From Juglans regia (lineage: Eukaryota; Streptophyta; Magnoliopsida; Fagales; Juglandaceae), in NCBI RefSeq assembly GCF_001411555.2, contig NC_049910.1:37363250-37427249 (forward strand): a stretch of DNA of 64,000 bases. The letters run 5' to 3'. A model generated the notes under the pieces. The model saw only the letters and a list, made by a program, of their open reading frames with translations, ran no database searches and was not told where the DNA came from. Position 1 is the stretch's first letter; every line of letters starts with the position of its first letter. Shown one piece after another: positions 10,879 to 24,033 of the stretch. The position numbers and the translations under genes were made by a program.

Positions 10879-12364
10879 TTTGCTCTCTTGGTCGGAGTTT
10901 AGGGGGAAGGATATTAATCTGGAGTGGAGATAAGATAACGATGGTACGTGTAATTGTGGAGGTGATAAGATATGATACATATTAGTAAAGATAACTACTA
11001 TATTCATAAAAAAATTATACAAAATAAACTCACAAAATGATGTAGTTTCATAGAAATCGTTAGATCTAATTTATAATAAAAGTAATTTTACAATCTGACG
11101 TACCATATAAAACTATATCAGTTTATAGGTTTATTTTTGTATAATCACTTTGTAGTTAAAATATTTTCTATAAGTAAAAACTGTAACCTGTAATTAATGA
11201 TGTAACACCAGTTCATATTGAGGGAGAGAAAGCATATATGTATTATATATATACATACGTATATATGTCAGTCCCTCTACAGATATATGCATATATGTTG
11301 AGTTGTTTGTTGTCCCTCTTGTTCTATATGGATGAAATATGTTTTTACTTTGATGGCATATATTTCAGTCTTGATAGGCTGACAGCTTCCCTTTTACTTT
11401 AGTTTTAGCCATACGTGTCAAATGGTTACATGTATAACAGATTGGGAAAGAGGTACTCCATGCATGGGCCCGTCAAAGCTTCTCATAGCATGGTTGGCAG
11501 CTTGGCCGTGGGCCACTAAACTTGAGGTTTTGAAACATGCTCAGTACTTGACTGACACAGGTAAAGAGACAATTAGTTGTAGTCAATGATGTGTGCAGAG
11601 AGCTCAGATCATAGTAATTTCAATCTTTTATTTTTGTTTCTTTTGTTTTTGGTATGGACAGTATATGATATTTTGTAAATTTGATCTAATTATGAATTAT
11701 ATCTTTTTTGTATTTTCTGGATTAATTATTGATTTATATTATGTGGTGCATGGATGATAATATTTATTTAACTAAAAATTATATTTAACACAAAAGAAAT
11801 CACTAAAGTGTTTTTAAATTAATTACATAAAATTAATTTATGAGTTCGTAAATATTTTAATTTATAGTAAATCATAATATATAATATATACACATTTTTT
11901 ATATTTTGAAAATGATAACAAATTAATGGAAAAAATATTTATTACTTTAATATTTTCGAACATATTCAAACGAAATATATGTCATTCGAATGGTCTTGCA
12001 ATCTTCCAGCTAGATTTTCCCACCAAATCTCTCCCGTTCGAACAAACAAATTGCAGTTTGAACGGTTTTGAACTTTTCCCAGCAAAATAAATTACTTCCC
12101 TGCCAAGGTTATTATTTGAACAGATTATACACCATTCAAACATACATAATATTAATTTATATTCGAACAGATTTTTTGTCGTTCGAACAGTTTTGAATTT
12201 TTGAGACGATCTAATTCATCACAAAAGATCTAGTTCGAATGGATATTTAGCCGTTCGAACGGATTTATAAAGTCATGATCCATATTTTGAGACGACATTT
12301 TCATCTCTAATAATTACTTTTAAGGATGAAATTTAATTCATCCCTAAAACTAAAATTTGTTGTA

Positions 12365-12405
<41 letters not shown>

Positions 12406-12674
12406 TGCATATTTATCTGTTCTTACATATAAGAAATAAAATGATATTATGCAAGCAACAAAAATATTTAAATACGAAATTGTAGGCCAGCCACTGTCGA
12501 GATCGATCCAGCCTAGCTAGACCAACCCAGATCAGGCTGGTTTTTAATTTGCTTGTTAAAGTAGTTGAAGCAAACAAAACAGAAACGCCTACCAAGATGG
12601 ATCGGATCAGTAGAAGGCAACCAACTTCTCACTATTCTCAGACGGCCAAAATATACGCACTACCACCTAAATTA
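10879..12674. other. AT-rich intergenic region with a foldback element and TA microsatellite
   Basis: No gene seen. A foldback element lies at about 10985-11165: the arm with ATACAAAATAAACTCACAAA is complementary with mismatches to the arm with AGGTTTATTTTTGTATAATC. It is the same family as the one at 47541. A TA run occupies about 12369-12400. Several loosely repeated TTCGAACGG-type blocks occur at 11960-12270. Confidence 0.5.
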
Positions 12675-13285
12675 GAGCATTCCCATCTCATTCCTCAAAT
12701 CACTATTATCTCTAAATTATAGGAAAAAATTTAGGAAAAATCTCAAAAACCCCTCCCATCCCATTCCCTATTTTACGATTTTGATTTAGGGGATGAACAG
12801 TGGTTTCCTAAATATAGGAAACCACGATTCATCCCCTAAATCATTTTTTGTTAGTATTTTATTTGAATAAATAAAATAAATTCTTTTTTCAATCAACTAC
12901 ATTTTTTCTTATACACATATTTATTATACTTTTAAATAATATTTTTAAAAATAATTTAAATAATTACTAAAATATAAAAATAATAATTTTAAAAATATTA
13001 TTAAACCCGTAAAAAAATAATTTAAATTTTTGTTTAAAATATTCACTATAATAATAGTTCAAAACATAAGAAAAAATATTAAGTAGTTAAGTTTGAAAAT
13101 GGAAGTGAGAGAAAAAAGTAATAAAGAAATAATAGAAAAATATTATTTTAATAGAATAGAGAAAGGATAGGAAATGAGATGTAGAAGGTTTTTTAAAAAT
13201 GAGTAAAATTTAGGATAAAATTATAGGGAGCGTCCTTTTTAGCTAAAATTTAGAAAAAACTTTAGGAAATCGGATGTGAATGCTC
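12675..13285. mobile_element. Tourist-like (PIF/Harbinger-type) MITE
   Basis: Terminal inverted repeats GAGCATTCCCATC at 12675 and GATGTGAATGCTC ending 13285, flanked by the 3-bp target duplication TTA (12672-12674 and 13286-13288). This is the TWA target preference of PIF/Harbinger elements. The interior is AT-rich with an internal palindrome near 12785-12840 and no coding capacity. Related ends occur at 55136-55695 and 22917-23544. Confidence 0.8.
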
Positions 13286-13804
13286 TTATATAACTATCTC
13301 CTAGCTCACCCCCAAGGCCGCTAAGAATGTACTGTTAGCTGTACTTCTGTTTTCTGAACTACTGGCTATCTGGCAGAAAAACAAAAACAAAACAAAACAA
13401 TTTAACTGTCTCTATATATGCATGCATGGTAGACTTACTACATGATTTTGCCCATAAATTAACAAGGCGACATAAACATACCTGTTAGAGAAAGAAACGA
13501 ACGACAAATTCTGGCGCACTCTCATCTCTAGCTTGCAAAGATGCATGCATGCAAATTAATGCCAAACTAAAAGTACCCAAATTAAGCCTCAGTCTTTCTT
13601 AATTTACCCATGTGCGCAGCATACCGCCTCATCTCCTCATGATCTCCAACTTCGTTGGATAATTTGATCTTTCACAGTATATTAGTTTCGTATAAAACGG
13701 AGGAGAGACAATTTTTGGCTCTAGAGCAAGACCGATCGAGGCAAAGGGATTGACAAATTCATATCTCGGGGCTCCCATTAAAGCAAAAGAAACACCAAGC
13801 CAAA
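13286..13804. other. Upstream region of the oligopeptide transporter gene
   Basis: No gene seen. Probably promoter and 5' leader of the downstream transporter. It contains alternating purine-pyrimidine TGCATGCATG tracts (13420-13428, 13543-13553) but no promoter element I can call with confidence. Confidence 0.4.
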
Positions 13805-14239
13805 ATGGAACCCGATCATGAGAAGCCAGGTATCCTGTCTGTCTTTCCCAGCTTTACGTCCTGTTTTGCTTTTGTAGCTAGCAGCCCTAGGCATATATAT
13901 ATATATATAGATCATACGTGCATGAGTTGCCAAAATCATTTCAAAAAGTGAGGTCTGGGAAAAAAATTATAATTTTAAGAAAGCTAGCCTATAAATTAAT
14001 ATTGATCATGTAATTTCATTTCATAAACCAAACAAACATTTCTCAATGCATTAAAAAAGTTGTGCAAGCTTGCTAGCTAGTATATATGAATGGCGGTATT
14101 ATATTGAGTATTTAGATTACTAGAGATCAAGGGTGAATTAGGAGATTACATGAAATCGTGGAACATGTATATACATATTACATATAGCATTTAATTCGTT
14201 GTGCCAACATAATGGCAGTACGTACGTATAAGTACTTAC

Positions 14240-14270
<31 letters not shown>

Positions 14271-17200
14271 ATTATATGTACATGACAGTTTGACAGAAAT
14301 CTTTTGAAATGGCATTTTGACAGTACTGTCAGGTAAAATCAACGACTCTCCAATTGAGCAAGTGAGGGATGCGATTCCCACCACCGATGATCCAACTATG
14401 CCAGCGCTAACTTTTCGAATATGGGTTTTGGGTCCTATCATAAATGTTTTCATGTCCGCTATGTTTCAAATCTTTTTCTATCGACAAGTTGGCATCAATG
14501 TGACAAACTCTCTAATCCAAATATTCATCCTTCTAATTGGAAAGCTAATGGCAAACAAAATTCCAAACAAGATAGTGAGAATTCCTGGGACCAAATTTAA
14601 GTTCTCCACGAATCCGGGACCATTCAACATAAAAGAGCATGTTTTGGTCACCATACTTGCCACTACTGGATTCGAAGCTTCTCAATCCATTATCGTTATG
14701 GACGTTGCAAGAGCCTACTTCCACAAGAAAATAAGTTTTATACCATTGTTTTTGCTGGTCCAAACAACTCAAGTGAGATGTTCTTTCTATCGATCTACAT
14801 TAATAATTAACGTGGTAGAATCATGCATGCATTTGAACAAGTATGCACGCGCGCACACACGTATTATTTGATTGGCATGCATTTTCATTAACTCATCATC
14901 AAACACCTTTATTTGCTTTACTTGATATTGAATTGTTTTATGAAATTGCATGCATTCATGACGAAGGCCGAACATACAGATTCATCTTCTATTTTTCAGA
15001 CATAACATTTATAGTTTCAAGAACTCATTGATCGACTGGATTAGCCCACTAGATCTCCATAACCAAGCTCAGACACCTGCGCTATACGTACATGTCTCTT
15101 ATAAGTAAAAACAAAATATACTGATCATCAGCGCCCATTTGTATAATTTACTGCATAATTCAAGCATGCATGCATTGAATCAGCATCAATGGTAGAACGT
15201 ACATTCAGTAAAATTCTTCCTCTATACCGCATACACAGATGATTGGATACGGGTTTGCTGGAATGTTATTCAAGTTCCTTGTTGAATCTCCTTATATGTG
15301 GTTTCCTTTTCTCTTACTGGACGTATCGTTTTACAGGTTAATTACTCTCCTTATTTCCTAATTACTTGGTTATTTTATTTGTTCTCGTTCAGTACTCCTC
15401 CTAGCTAGCTAGCTAACTAGCAGGCCAGCCATCTGGCAGTAGCTAGCTAGCACCCTCTCAAACTCACATATATTTATATAAATATACACATTTTTCCATG
15501 CACAAAATTGGTTGAACAATTAAGCTAGCTAATAATTAATTGTTTTGTATATTTGTTTTGTAGATCTCTGCATGAGACAAAAGGATCAAGGCCTAAAGGA
15601 GGCATTAGCAAATTACAGTTTGTACTCATTGTTTCTGTCTCAATGTTTGCCTACTCTGTTGTGTCCAACTATTATATGGTATCGCTCATTACCGTCTCAT
15701 TTGTGTGTTGGATATGGAAAGGCTCGGTCAAAGCACAGATAATTGGTTCAGGTTCTCATGGTCTTGGAATTGGCTCTTTTAGCCTTGACTGGATGTCCAT
15801 AACTGGCTATATAGGATCCCCAATGGCCTATCCCAGATATGCTATAGTTAATAAGCTGGTGGGATTTGTGGCCATGATGTATATAATTGCTCCAATTGCA
15901 TATTGGACTAATTTATTCAATGCCAAGAGATTCCCCTTTTTCAGTCTTAATATTTATGATTACGATGGAAAGTTCTACAAGACTGCTAGTGTCTTTGGCG
16001 ACGATATGGTACTTGATCCTCAGGCATACCATAATTATTCCGACATCTATTTCAGTATCTTCAGCGCCATGACCATGGGGTTTGGATTTGCAGGATTAAC
16101 AGCCACACTCACTCACTTTTTTCTATTCTACGGAAGGTACGTACGTGGGATAATTTTAATATTGCCCAATTCTTAAAATCAATATATATATATACATTAA
16201 TATTATGTTGTAGTCATAATGATGATGGACGAGAGAGCTCATGATATCATGTACTTGCGTGTGTGACTTTCAGGTATGCATGGGTAAGTATAAAGCAAGC
16301 AGTGCAAAACCAAAATAGATGCCAAGACATTCACAATGAACTCATGAAGAAGTATCAATCCATACCTCAGTGGTGGTTCAACACAATAATAGCTTTGTCC
16401 GTGGGGCTTTCCATTCTCAATTGCCAGGTATATGGAGACCAAATTCAACTTCCTACTTGGGGTTTTTTGGTTGCAGTGCTTGTGGCCGCCATTTTACTTC
16501 TTCCCGTGGGTGCAATTAAAGCTACAACTGGAATCGTAAGCGGCATTTTTTTCCTTTGGTCTATTAATCAGTGTTTAATAAGACTAATTTTGAGAACATA
16601 CAAAAACTGATCTGCTCAAAAAAGTATGAAGATTATAAGATTTCTACCAGTAAAACTCCCCTCTATAAGTGAAAGTGACTATAAAGAACGAGAAGCTTTT
16701 TTCATTAATTAATTAATTAATTACATGGATCGGTATCGATTCTTCATGTGGGTGCAGTCTCTTTCAATGTTCCTAATTGGTGAGATGATCATGGGTTATG
16801 CGTCACCGGGAAAACCCATAGCCAACATCGCTTTTGTATCATATTGCCAAAGCACCAAATTACATGCCTTGAACTTTATAGCTGAATTCAAATTGGGACA
16901 TTACATGAAGATTCCTCCAAGATCCATGTTCCTCGTTCAGGTAGGCAAGCAGTACTGATCGATGAGAGACTTGCATGAAGAAACTCGATCGCTATATATT
17001 TATTTTTTTTAATATATATATGTGTGATTTTTTGCGAGATCATGTGCTATAATATATAAGTACGTACGTATATTTATGATAGATTGTTGGAGCATTGTTA
17101 GCATCCACAACACGCATTTTCGCAGCAAGGTGGGCGCTCAATTCAATCAAAAACATCTGCGTCCTGGAGGAGGGGAATATCTGGACATGCCCTTCTGTTA

Positions 17201-17691
17201 CCACTTCCTACAACAGAGCATTGATATGGGGAGGAATTGGTCCAAGCCGAGTGTTTGCACCGCATGGTCAGTATGCATGGCTATACATCTTCTTCCTGAT
17301 AGGAGTGGTGGGACCAGTGATGGTTTGGATTCTAAGTCGCAAATATCCTCAAAAGAAGTGGATTAGACTGATCAATTTCCCAATAATATTTACGGGCACA
17401 GCAATGATGCCCCCAATGGGTGCAGCCCATATATGGAGTTTCTTTATCGTGGCCTTTATCTTCAACTTCTGGGTTTACAGCAGGCACAAAGGGTGGTGGT
17501 CTAAGCATGCTTATGATCTGTCTAATGGCCTCGATTTAGGGACTGCTATTTTCAGTGTACTCTATATGATTCTTGCTCTTCAAGATATCTACGAGGTCCA
17601 ATGGATTGGGGGCGCTGATGAACAGTGCCCTTTATCTCTCTGCCCTACTGCTCCTGGCGTTATTAAAAAGAACTGCCCCGTCTTCTACTGA
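13805..17691 (+). CDS. Oligopeptide transporter (OPT family), seven exons, 732 aa
   Basis: Exons 13805-13829, 14324-14772, 15239-15336, 15564-16136, 16274-16535, 16758-16940 and 17083-17691; all junctions are GT-AG and phases add up to 732 residues, a normal OPT length. OPT proteins are proton-coupled plasma-membrane carriers of small peptides, glutathione or metal chelates, with many membrane helices. Diagnostic pieces: SPIEQVRDAIPTTDDPTMP (about 13-31), the NPGPFN motif near residue 105, SPYMW, GLGIGSFSLDW, AYWTN, FKLGHYMKIPPRSMF near 515, KKWIRLINFPII, and the C-terminal CPTAPG...CP end. The tiny first exon (M-E-P-D-H-E-K-P) is chosen because it joins in phase to the conserved N-terminus. 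Oddity: the usual TTNQQPG segment after the helix near residue 465 reads TTGISLS across the exon 5/6 junction. The substrate cannot be inferred. Confidence 0.9.
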
Positions 17692-20600
17692 AACCAATCT
17701 TTACTGCATATGTTATGTATACACTCCTTTTTCGTGCCACTTTTGTTTTTGTTTTCTTCTCAATACTATTCCCCCACCACATTCCCTTGGAACCGATGCC
17801 GAGGACTCTCTACAAGAATGGCATTGAATAGGCAGGAGATCAAGAGTCTTGATCAGAGGAAAAACTTTTTAGGTTTTCTTTTTTTCTTTTTGTGAGAATA
17901 TACGTTTTATTGTAAAATTAAAGAAAAGTAACAAGTGAATTGAAATACCACAATATATAGAATTAGTTCTTCAAGAATTAAATATTATTTCTCAACTTTT
18001 TTTTTTTTTAGTCTAGTACAAATGCTCCTCAAGACACCATTTTATAAGCATGAAATATATATGATATTAAATGAGTACATGAACTTAGGGAATAACAATA
18101 AATGAATCAAAGGGATACATGAACATGAAAAATAGGGATACATGAATATGGAAGAATTTTAATGGTCATCCATCAAATACATTTCATGTATTTAAAACAC
18201 TGCCTCTCTTTATTTCATGTAGATATGGTGTCGGTGTGTACATCCATGACGGTAAAAAGAAAATAAATATAGAGAAAATAAAAAGAGCAACACACAAATT
18301 TACATGGTTCAATATATTGCCTATGTCCACCGGGCATTTGAGGAGAAAAAATCTACTATAATATGCTTGTATTACAATCTCTCGTAGTCTCTTATCTTCA
18401 CTGTACAATGAAGGTCTAGAATCTATTTATTGGAGGAAGTCTTTTCTTTGGAGCTCCCGGTTGTGAGGTTGAAGAAACTACTGAAGAATAAGTCAAAGTG
18501 GAACCCCTGGTACTTTTCTGGCCGTCCCCTTTTATTTAATCCCTCTTTCTGCATGCCTCCTTGCAGTGATGAGGCATTACCACATTTTTCTTTACGTGTA
18601 TGACATTCTCTCCTCATTTCCACTTTTTTCTCTTACCTTTCTCTGGCCACCTTGTGCCTTTGACCTCTTATTTTCCCTTGTTCCCCCTATCTTTCTCTCT
18701 TCCTTTGTCTTCTAGTAAGAAAATTTTGGTGGATTGAGCTTGTTCATTTGGGCTTGGGATATTTTATCCCCTTAAGTTATAAATTGGCTTAAAAAAATAA
18801 TAATGGTACAGTTATGAGTTGTGTAATTACTGTACTCTCCATTTGAAAAAAAAATATCTATTATTAAATAATTAATTTTTTTATATAAATATTATATTTA
18901 TTTATTTTTTAAAAGATAAATATGCGATGTTTATATAGTCTATGATTGTAAATATGATTTGTAACTTTTTTATCCTTTCACTGTTAGTACATAGCTAATT
19001 AAAATTCTGGAGGGAACGAAAGTGCATAAAGGTTTTTTTGTCTTTTTCTTTAATGAGAAAAGAGAGAGAGTGGTTCAGGATTTGTATGGGTAATTTGCTG
19101 CCCTTTTGACCGAGACCAGGAAGCTACGGCCGGGGCCGATGGTTATGGGAGTTGTGAGGGAGGGATTCCCATTTCCCACTCCATACAGTAACAGAATTAA
19201 ATATGTACAGCTAGCTATGAGTAGTCTTCATTAATTTAGTATTAACGTGTGGTATTTTGTGCTAATTAAGCCAATTAGGATATTAATTCATTGCAATATT
19301 AATATTCCATTTAACCTCTAAATTAACCATAATTAAAGTGTGGGGACAAACCACTCCGCCACTCATAAATATCAGATCAGGACGCACCAAATAATTGAAG
19401 CTTAATTTTATTTTCCTTGGTATGGACGGACATGTTACTTTCTTAGTTATAAATTAGTAGACAGGAAAATAAGGACAACATTGCTTGAGGGAAGGAACAA
19501 AAACAACAGCCTGGACGGACACAATCTAATTATTTTGAGAATTCTTGTAGGGATTGAGATAGCTGATGTCTGATCTGTGTCCACGTGGCCTAACCTGACA
19601 CGCCATCGCCCATCGTCATACCAGGCTGGCTTTTTTCTGGATTACACAGCCACCGACACGTACGGGTCCCATAAGTTTAGGAGAAAGGGAAGCACGCATC
19701 ATTATGCATGCATGAGGACACGATTGAATTAGAAACGACATAATTTGTAACAAACAGCTTGCTATTTGATTGATTGGGAGTGATGGGCCATGCAATTATT
19801 AATTAGTGAGAGTGTGGAGACTTCCTTAATCAAATATAGTGGTTGTTAATTTGTATCAATCAAGGCCACATGGCCCAGATGACATATATAAATATTCTTT
19901 GATTGTGCTGCTTTCCTTATATATGCTACTTTAATTTGGTTTAAAAAGAAGAGGGGCCGGAGTTATACCTAACCTTCCTTCGAGCTAGCTAGCTCTCTCC
20001 TTTGAGGATGTCTGATAGTTCAAGTTACTACAAAAAATTTGCATGCACTTTTGTCTTCTTGACGACTTCATATAAATATATATATATATATATAATCAAG
20101 TAGCTGTATTAGTAGTAGTACTGAATCAATCGAATTGAAGAAGCATGGAAAATATTATATATGTGATCATAATTATATTATTGATCAAATTAAGGAGCAA
20201 TTTATAATATAGAAGCAACAAATAAATAACTTGCATGCATGCATGCATGCATCAGTTAACATGATCTATATTCAAATTATATCCCCCTGCAAGTATAATT
20301 AGTTTTGTCGGTGACCATGGTTTTTCAAAAGGATCCTACGTACCTGTAGCTATCTATCAACCCTCAATTTCTCTTTGAAAAAAAATAAAAAATAAAAAAC
20401 TCCCTAATGATCGATCATGATTAGGTGACCATACGATCGAAACCCCATTAACGTGGACCCCTGCAACCATCCTCCTCCAACCAAATGCCAAGCTAGCTAC
20501 CTAGCTAGCGTCCATATATAATTTTGTATCATTCTACAAATTATATATTAATTAATTTGATCCTAATAATTATATATAGAATAAATCTATTTATTATTTT

Positions 20601-20892
20601 TATTTTTTACTCATTATATACACTTCACTTTTTTTTTTTTTTTAAATTTGTATTTTATGGATGATAAATAGTATAATTTAATTAATTTAATAAAATAAAA
20701 ATAAAAAATAAAGATATGTAGTGTGAGACCATCTCTTACATATAATTCCTTACTTAAATCGGTACTTCCAGCGCGTACGTTCTTTCCCATATCATTAATT
20801 CCGGTCGCTCAGATCACTCATCCATCAATCCACTGCTTCAAAACCAGAGGCCCAAAACCTCCTTATCCTTCTACACCACCACACCCACCGCG
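17692..20892. other. Intergenic region with a probable LTR remnant
   Basis: No gene seen. At about 18225-18440, the motif ACACACAAATTTACATGGTTC followed by CCTATGTCCACCGGGCA resembles a block I recall from degenerate plant LTRs, so a retrotransposon fragment probably lies between about 18225 and 18780. I could not find its partner, a primer site or a target duplication. The rest is AT-rich, with a TA run at 20072-20094 and tandem GCATGCAT at 20235-20255. The final 130 bp (about 20760-20892) is C-rich like a plant 5' leader. Confidence 0.4.
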
Positions 20893-22244
20893 ATGACGAG
20901 GAAAGTCATGCCACCTCTCTCCGTCATGCTCGCACTCCCTCTCATCTTCTTATTCTTATCGTCCACCGGCACCCATGCCCATAATATCACCCGTATACTC
21001 GCCAAGCATCCCGACTTCTCCACCTTCAACCACTATCTCACCCTCACCCACCTTGCCTCCGAGATCAACCGCCGCCTCACCATCACCGTCCTCGCCGTCG
21101 ACAATGCCGCCATGTCATCCCTCCTCTCCAAGCATCTCTCTCTTTACACCATTAGAAACGTCCTCTCCCTCCACGTCCTCGTCGATTACTTCGGCTCCAA
21201 GAAGCTCCACCAGATAACAAACGGTACTGCCTTGACTTCCACCATGTTCCAAGCCACCGGCTCCGCCCCTGGATCCTCAGGGTACGTCAATATCACCAAC
21301 CTCAAAGCTGGAAAAGTTGGCTTTGGCGCTGAAGATAATGACGGCAAGCTTGATGCTGTCTATGTCAAGTCAGTTGAGGAGATCCCGTACAATATCTCTG
21401 TCATACAAATCAGTCAGGTAAATCGTTTTTTTTTTTTCTTTTTTTCCTTGAAGACCGTTAGAAATTTTCAAGTTTCACGTATCGTCAACATATCCCACTT
21501 ATTCTTTGGTAAATGGAACTCAATGAGTGTTTTGTGTAACAATTTTCGAATGAAAATGGTCAGGTTTTAACTTCCCCCGAAGCCGAAGCACCGACGGCGG
21601 GGCCAAGCGACCTGAATTTAACGGCTATACTGTCGAAGCAAGGATGCAAAACCTTCGCCGACTTGTTGATATCTTCGGGAGTCGGCTCGACATTCAACGA
21701 GAACATCGACGGAGGGCTGACGGTGTTTTGCCCGACCGACACCATTCTCAGCGGATTCATGCCCAAGTACAAGAACCTAACGGCGCCTCAGAAGGTGTCG
21801 TTGCTGTTATATCACGGCATTCCCGTGTATCAGTCGCTGCAAATGCTGAAGTCCAGTAACGGAGTTGTGAACACTCTGGCGACCGACGGAGCCAACAAGT
21901 ACGACTTCACCGTACAAAACGACGGGGAGGAGGTGACGTTGAAGACGAAGGTCGTGACGGCGAAAATAACGGGGACTGTAAAGGATGAGGAGCCGTTGGT
22001 GGTTTATAAGATCAACAAGGTTCTGTTGCCTAGGGAGTTGTTTAAGGCTGCACCAACGCCAAAGCCGGCACCGGCGCCCAAGGCTGAGGCACCCAAGGGT
22101 GATGATGATGCCTCGGACGCAGATGCACCAGAGGGTGATGATGTGGGAGATCAGACGGCTGATAATAATGGGGCTGATGGATTGGATGGTGGGAAATTGG
22201 TGATGGTGTTTTTGAGTTTGTATGTGGGATTTTGGCTAGTATGA
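20893..22244 (+). CDS. Fasciclin-like arabinogalactan protein (FLA1/FLA2 type), two exons, 401 aa
   Basis: Exons 20893-21417 and 21564-22244, with a GT-AG intron of 146 bp between complete codons. These are GPI-anchored cell-surface glycoproteins involved in wall adhesion and development. An N-terminal signal peptide (about residues 1-29, with a Leu-rich core) precedes fasciclin domain 1 (about 30-170: HNITRILAKHPDFSTFNHYL, TITVLAVDNAAMSSLL, VLSLHVLVDYF). A short Pro/Ala linker follows, then fasciclin domain 2 (about 190-335: LTVFCPTDTILSGF, VSLLLYHGIPVY). An Ala-Pro-rich AGP stretch (about 338-355) precedes an acidic spacer and a C-terminal hydrophobic tail with a small-residue site, as in a GPI signal. 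Length and two-domain order fit FLA1/FLA2. Several NxT/NxS sites are present. GC content is higher than its surroundings. No defect seen. Confidence 0.93.
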
Positions 22245-22916
22245 TTGGTGGTTACGCATAGTAGTGGTGTAACTTTTCATCCTATGAGTCATGAGAGGTG
22301 ACACCCTGGCGCCACATATAAAAAAAGAAAGCACCACATATTCTGTGCAAGAGATTTTATTCTTTCTCGTTTGATTTTTTTCCCTTATTGATATGACACT
22401 TTAAGTGTGGAAAAAAAAAAAAGAAAAGAAAAGAAAAAAAAGAAGAAAGAAATAAGATGCCAATTGCTTGCCCCCTCTCTCTCCCCCCTTTTCTTTTTTT
22501 TTTCCTTTTTGTTTATATATATATATAATTATTCTATTGAATTGAATTTAATTGTATTTTATAGTGCCAAAATCTGAGATGTGGCATGTGAATGTTATCT
22601 GTAAAATGCTTTGAGACTGAGTTGAATAAATATTTTGTGATGATGCTTGTAATAGCACGAGCCAGCTGAGAGATGCATTAATGGGAGTAGATTACTATAT
22701 ATGTTTTTGGATAGAGGAACACCAAAAGTCAAAAGAAAAAAAAGTCTATAGATATTAATGGATGGATCATGCCCGCCCAGCTAAAGCTTCAATAGCAAGT
22801 AAAGTACACATGACACTACTACTTTGTTCAAGCCTGTAATGTACAAGTACACCAACTTTCTTGAATAAATTATCTGTTCAAAGGTTCATTTCCAAAGCAA
22901 ACTCTTTGAGATACAT
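22245..22916. other. 3' flank of the FLA gene
   Basis: Contains the probable 3' UTR, with A-rich tracts at about 22410-22455, a CT-rich tract at 22475-22510 and a short TA run at 22514-22526. No further gene seen. Confidence 0.5.
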
Positions 22917-23544
22917 GTGCATTGATAATAGACTAGTTAAATATCAATGCAAATTTATAATTTAACTATATGTTAGAAAAAATATCTGTATTGGACTAGC
23001 CAATATTCAAAAGCTTAACATGTGAGCTACAGTAAATTAAGCTCTCTATTATTGACGAGTTACTATTCATCATTCATCACATTATTTTATTATTTCATCA
23101 ACAGCCTCTTCTTTATTTCCCTCGTTCTTCTTTATTATTTTATTATGTTGAAGGAGCAGGATCTGTTGAAGCGGAGATAGCTCATTTGCGCCATGAATTG
23201 AAAATGTATGATGCTTTACGATCTGGTGCAAATGGTTAGGGCTCATCTGCTGTCCACAATGTCACACCTTCTTCATATACTTATGCTGCTGCTCTTGGTG
23301 CTTCCTTGTCAAGAAGCACAACTCCAGATCCTCAACTTGTTAATAATTTTATTTTTTAAAAAAGTTATTAATTAGATTTGTAAAATATTAAAAAAATTAT
23401 ATATTATTAAAATATTTAATATTTTATTATTATTTAGACTTTAAGATAACTAGTCCAATGTGGACTAATCTAACTATAAATCCATGTTATAGCCAAAAGA
23501 CAACATTCTAACTAAATTTTAGACCTAGGCCATTGCCAATGCTC
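22917..23544. mobile_element. Tourist-family-like foldback element carrying a gene fragment
   Basis: The right end, read inward on the minus strand, is GAGCATTGGCAATGG. The left end at 22917 reads GTGCATTGATAATAG. Further inside, ATTGGACTAG occurs at 22990-22999 and again as its complement at about 23449-23458, so the whole segment is an imperfect inverted repeat. The ends resemble those of the TTA/TAA-flanked MITEs at 12675 and 55136. No clean target duplication remains. Between the arms lies a higher-GC coding-like block related to Pumilio (23150-23342), an insertion or capture inside the element. Confidence 0.55.
23150..23342 (+). pseudogene. Pumilio-family (PUF RNA-binding protein) gene fragment
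   Basis: Reading in the frame of 23162, one frame gives EGAGSVEAEIAHLRHEL, then RSGANG, a TAG stop at 23237-23239, GSSAV, and SSYTYAAALGASLSRSTTPD followed by PQLV. The LGxSLSRxTTPDPQ block and the preceding Gly/Ser-rich text match the N-terminal, pre-repeat region of plant Pumilio proteins (APUM1-6 type). The stop falls where those proteins commonly carry Gln, so a C-to-T change would explain it. No PUF repeats, start codon or splice context are present. It is a non-functional captured fragment of about 64 codons. The family assignment is from memory of the motif. Confidence 0.7.
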
Positions 23545-24033
23545 TGACCTTCTTCGTTCAAACTGCATGATGCTTCTCATGGGACATTGCTTTGTAGATC
23601 TGTTCAAATATCAGCTTCGACGTTGGTTATGCCAATATATATTATTTTGAGCTACTACCCAACATGGCTTACCGCCTAAAGTTCGCGTGTAATCTTCTCC
23701 ACAAGTACTATGACCAAATATCCATCTAATTCTGTTCAGTGTCTAACAATTACTTCTTCCATACCCAAACAGCAAATCAAATATAAGTAAAAGGGCTTAT
23801 ATAATATACTTATTCGTCTCAGTATTTGTACACTTGTTTTGTAAATTAATGTACAGTAGCAAGCATGTTGCAGAAGCTAAATCTACAACCCTTTTTTAAC
23901 ATGAAAAATCAACTAAACAAATATATATTATACATATCGAAAAAGAAAAAAGTTAAAAGAAACAAGTTTTGATCAATGCTTATCATCATCATCGAATTGC
24001 TCTCTAATCACTCAATAGATCATCCCCTACTAT
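23545..24033. other. 3' flank of the G6PDH gene
   Basis: No independent gene seen. It probably contains the 3' UTR of the minus-strand G6PDH gene, whose stop codon is at 24034-24036. AT-rich. Confidence 0.5.

Noticed and set aside
20975..21217. Pro/Ser-rich 80-codon frame overlapping the FLA gene
   Set aside because: It is the shifted frame of a C-rich fasciclin exon. The FLA frame is conserved; this one is not.
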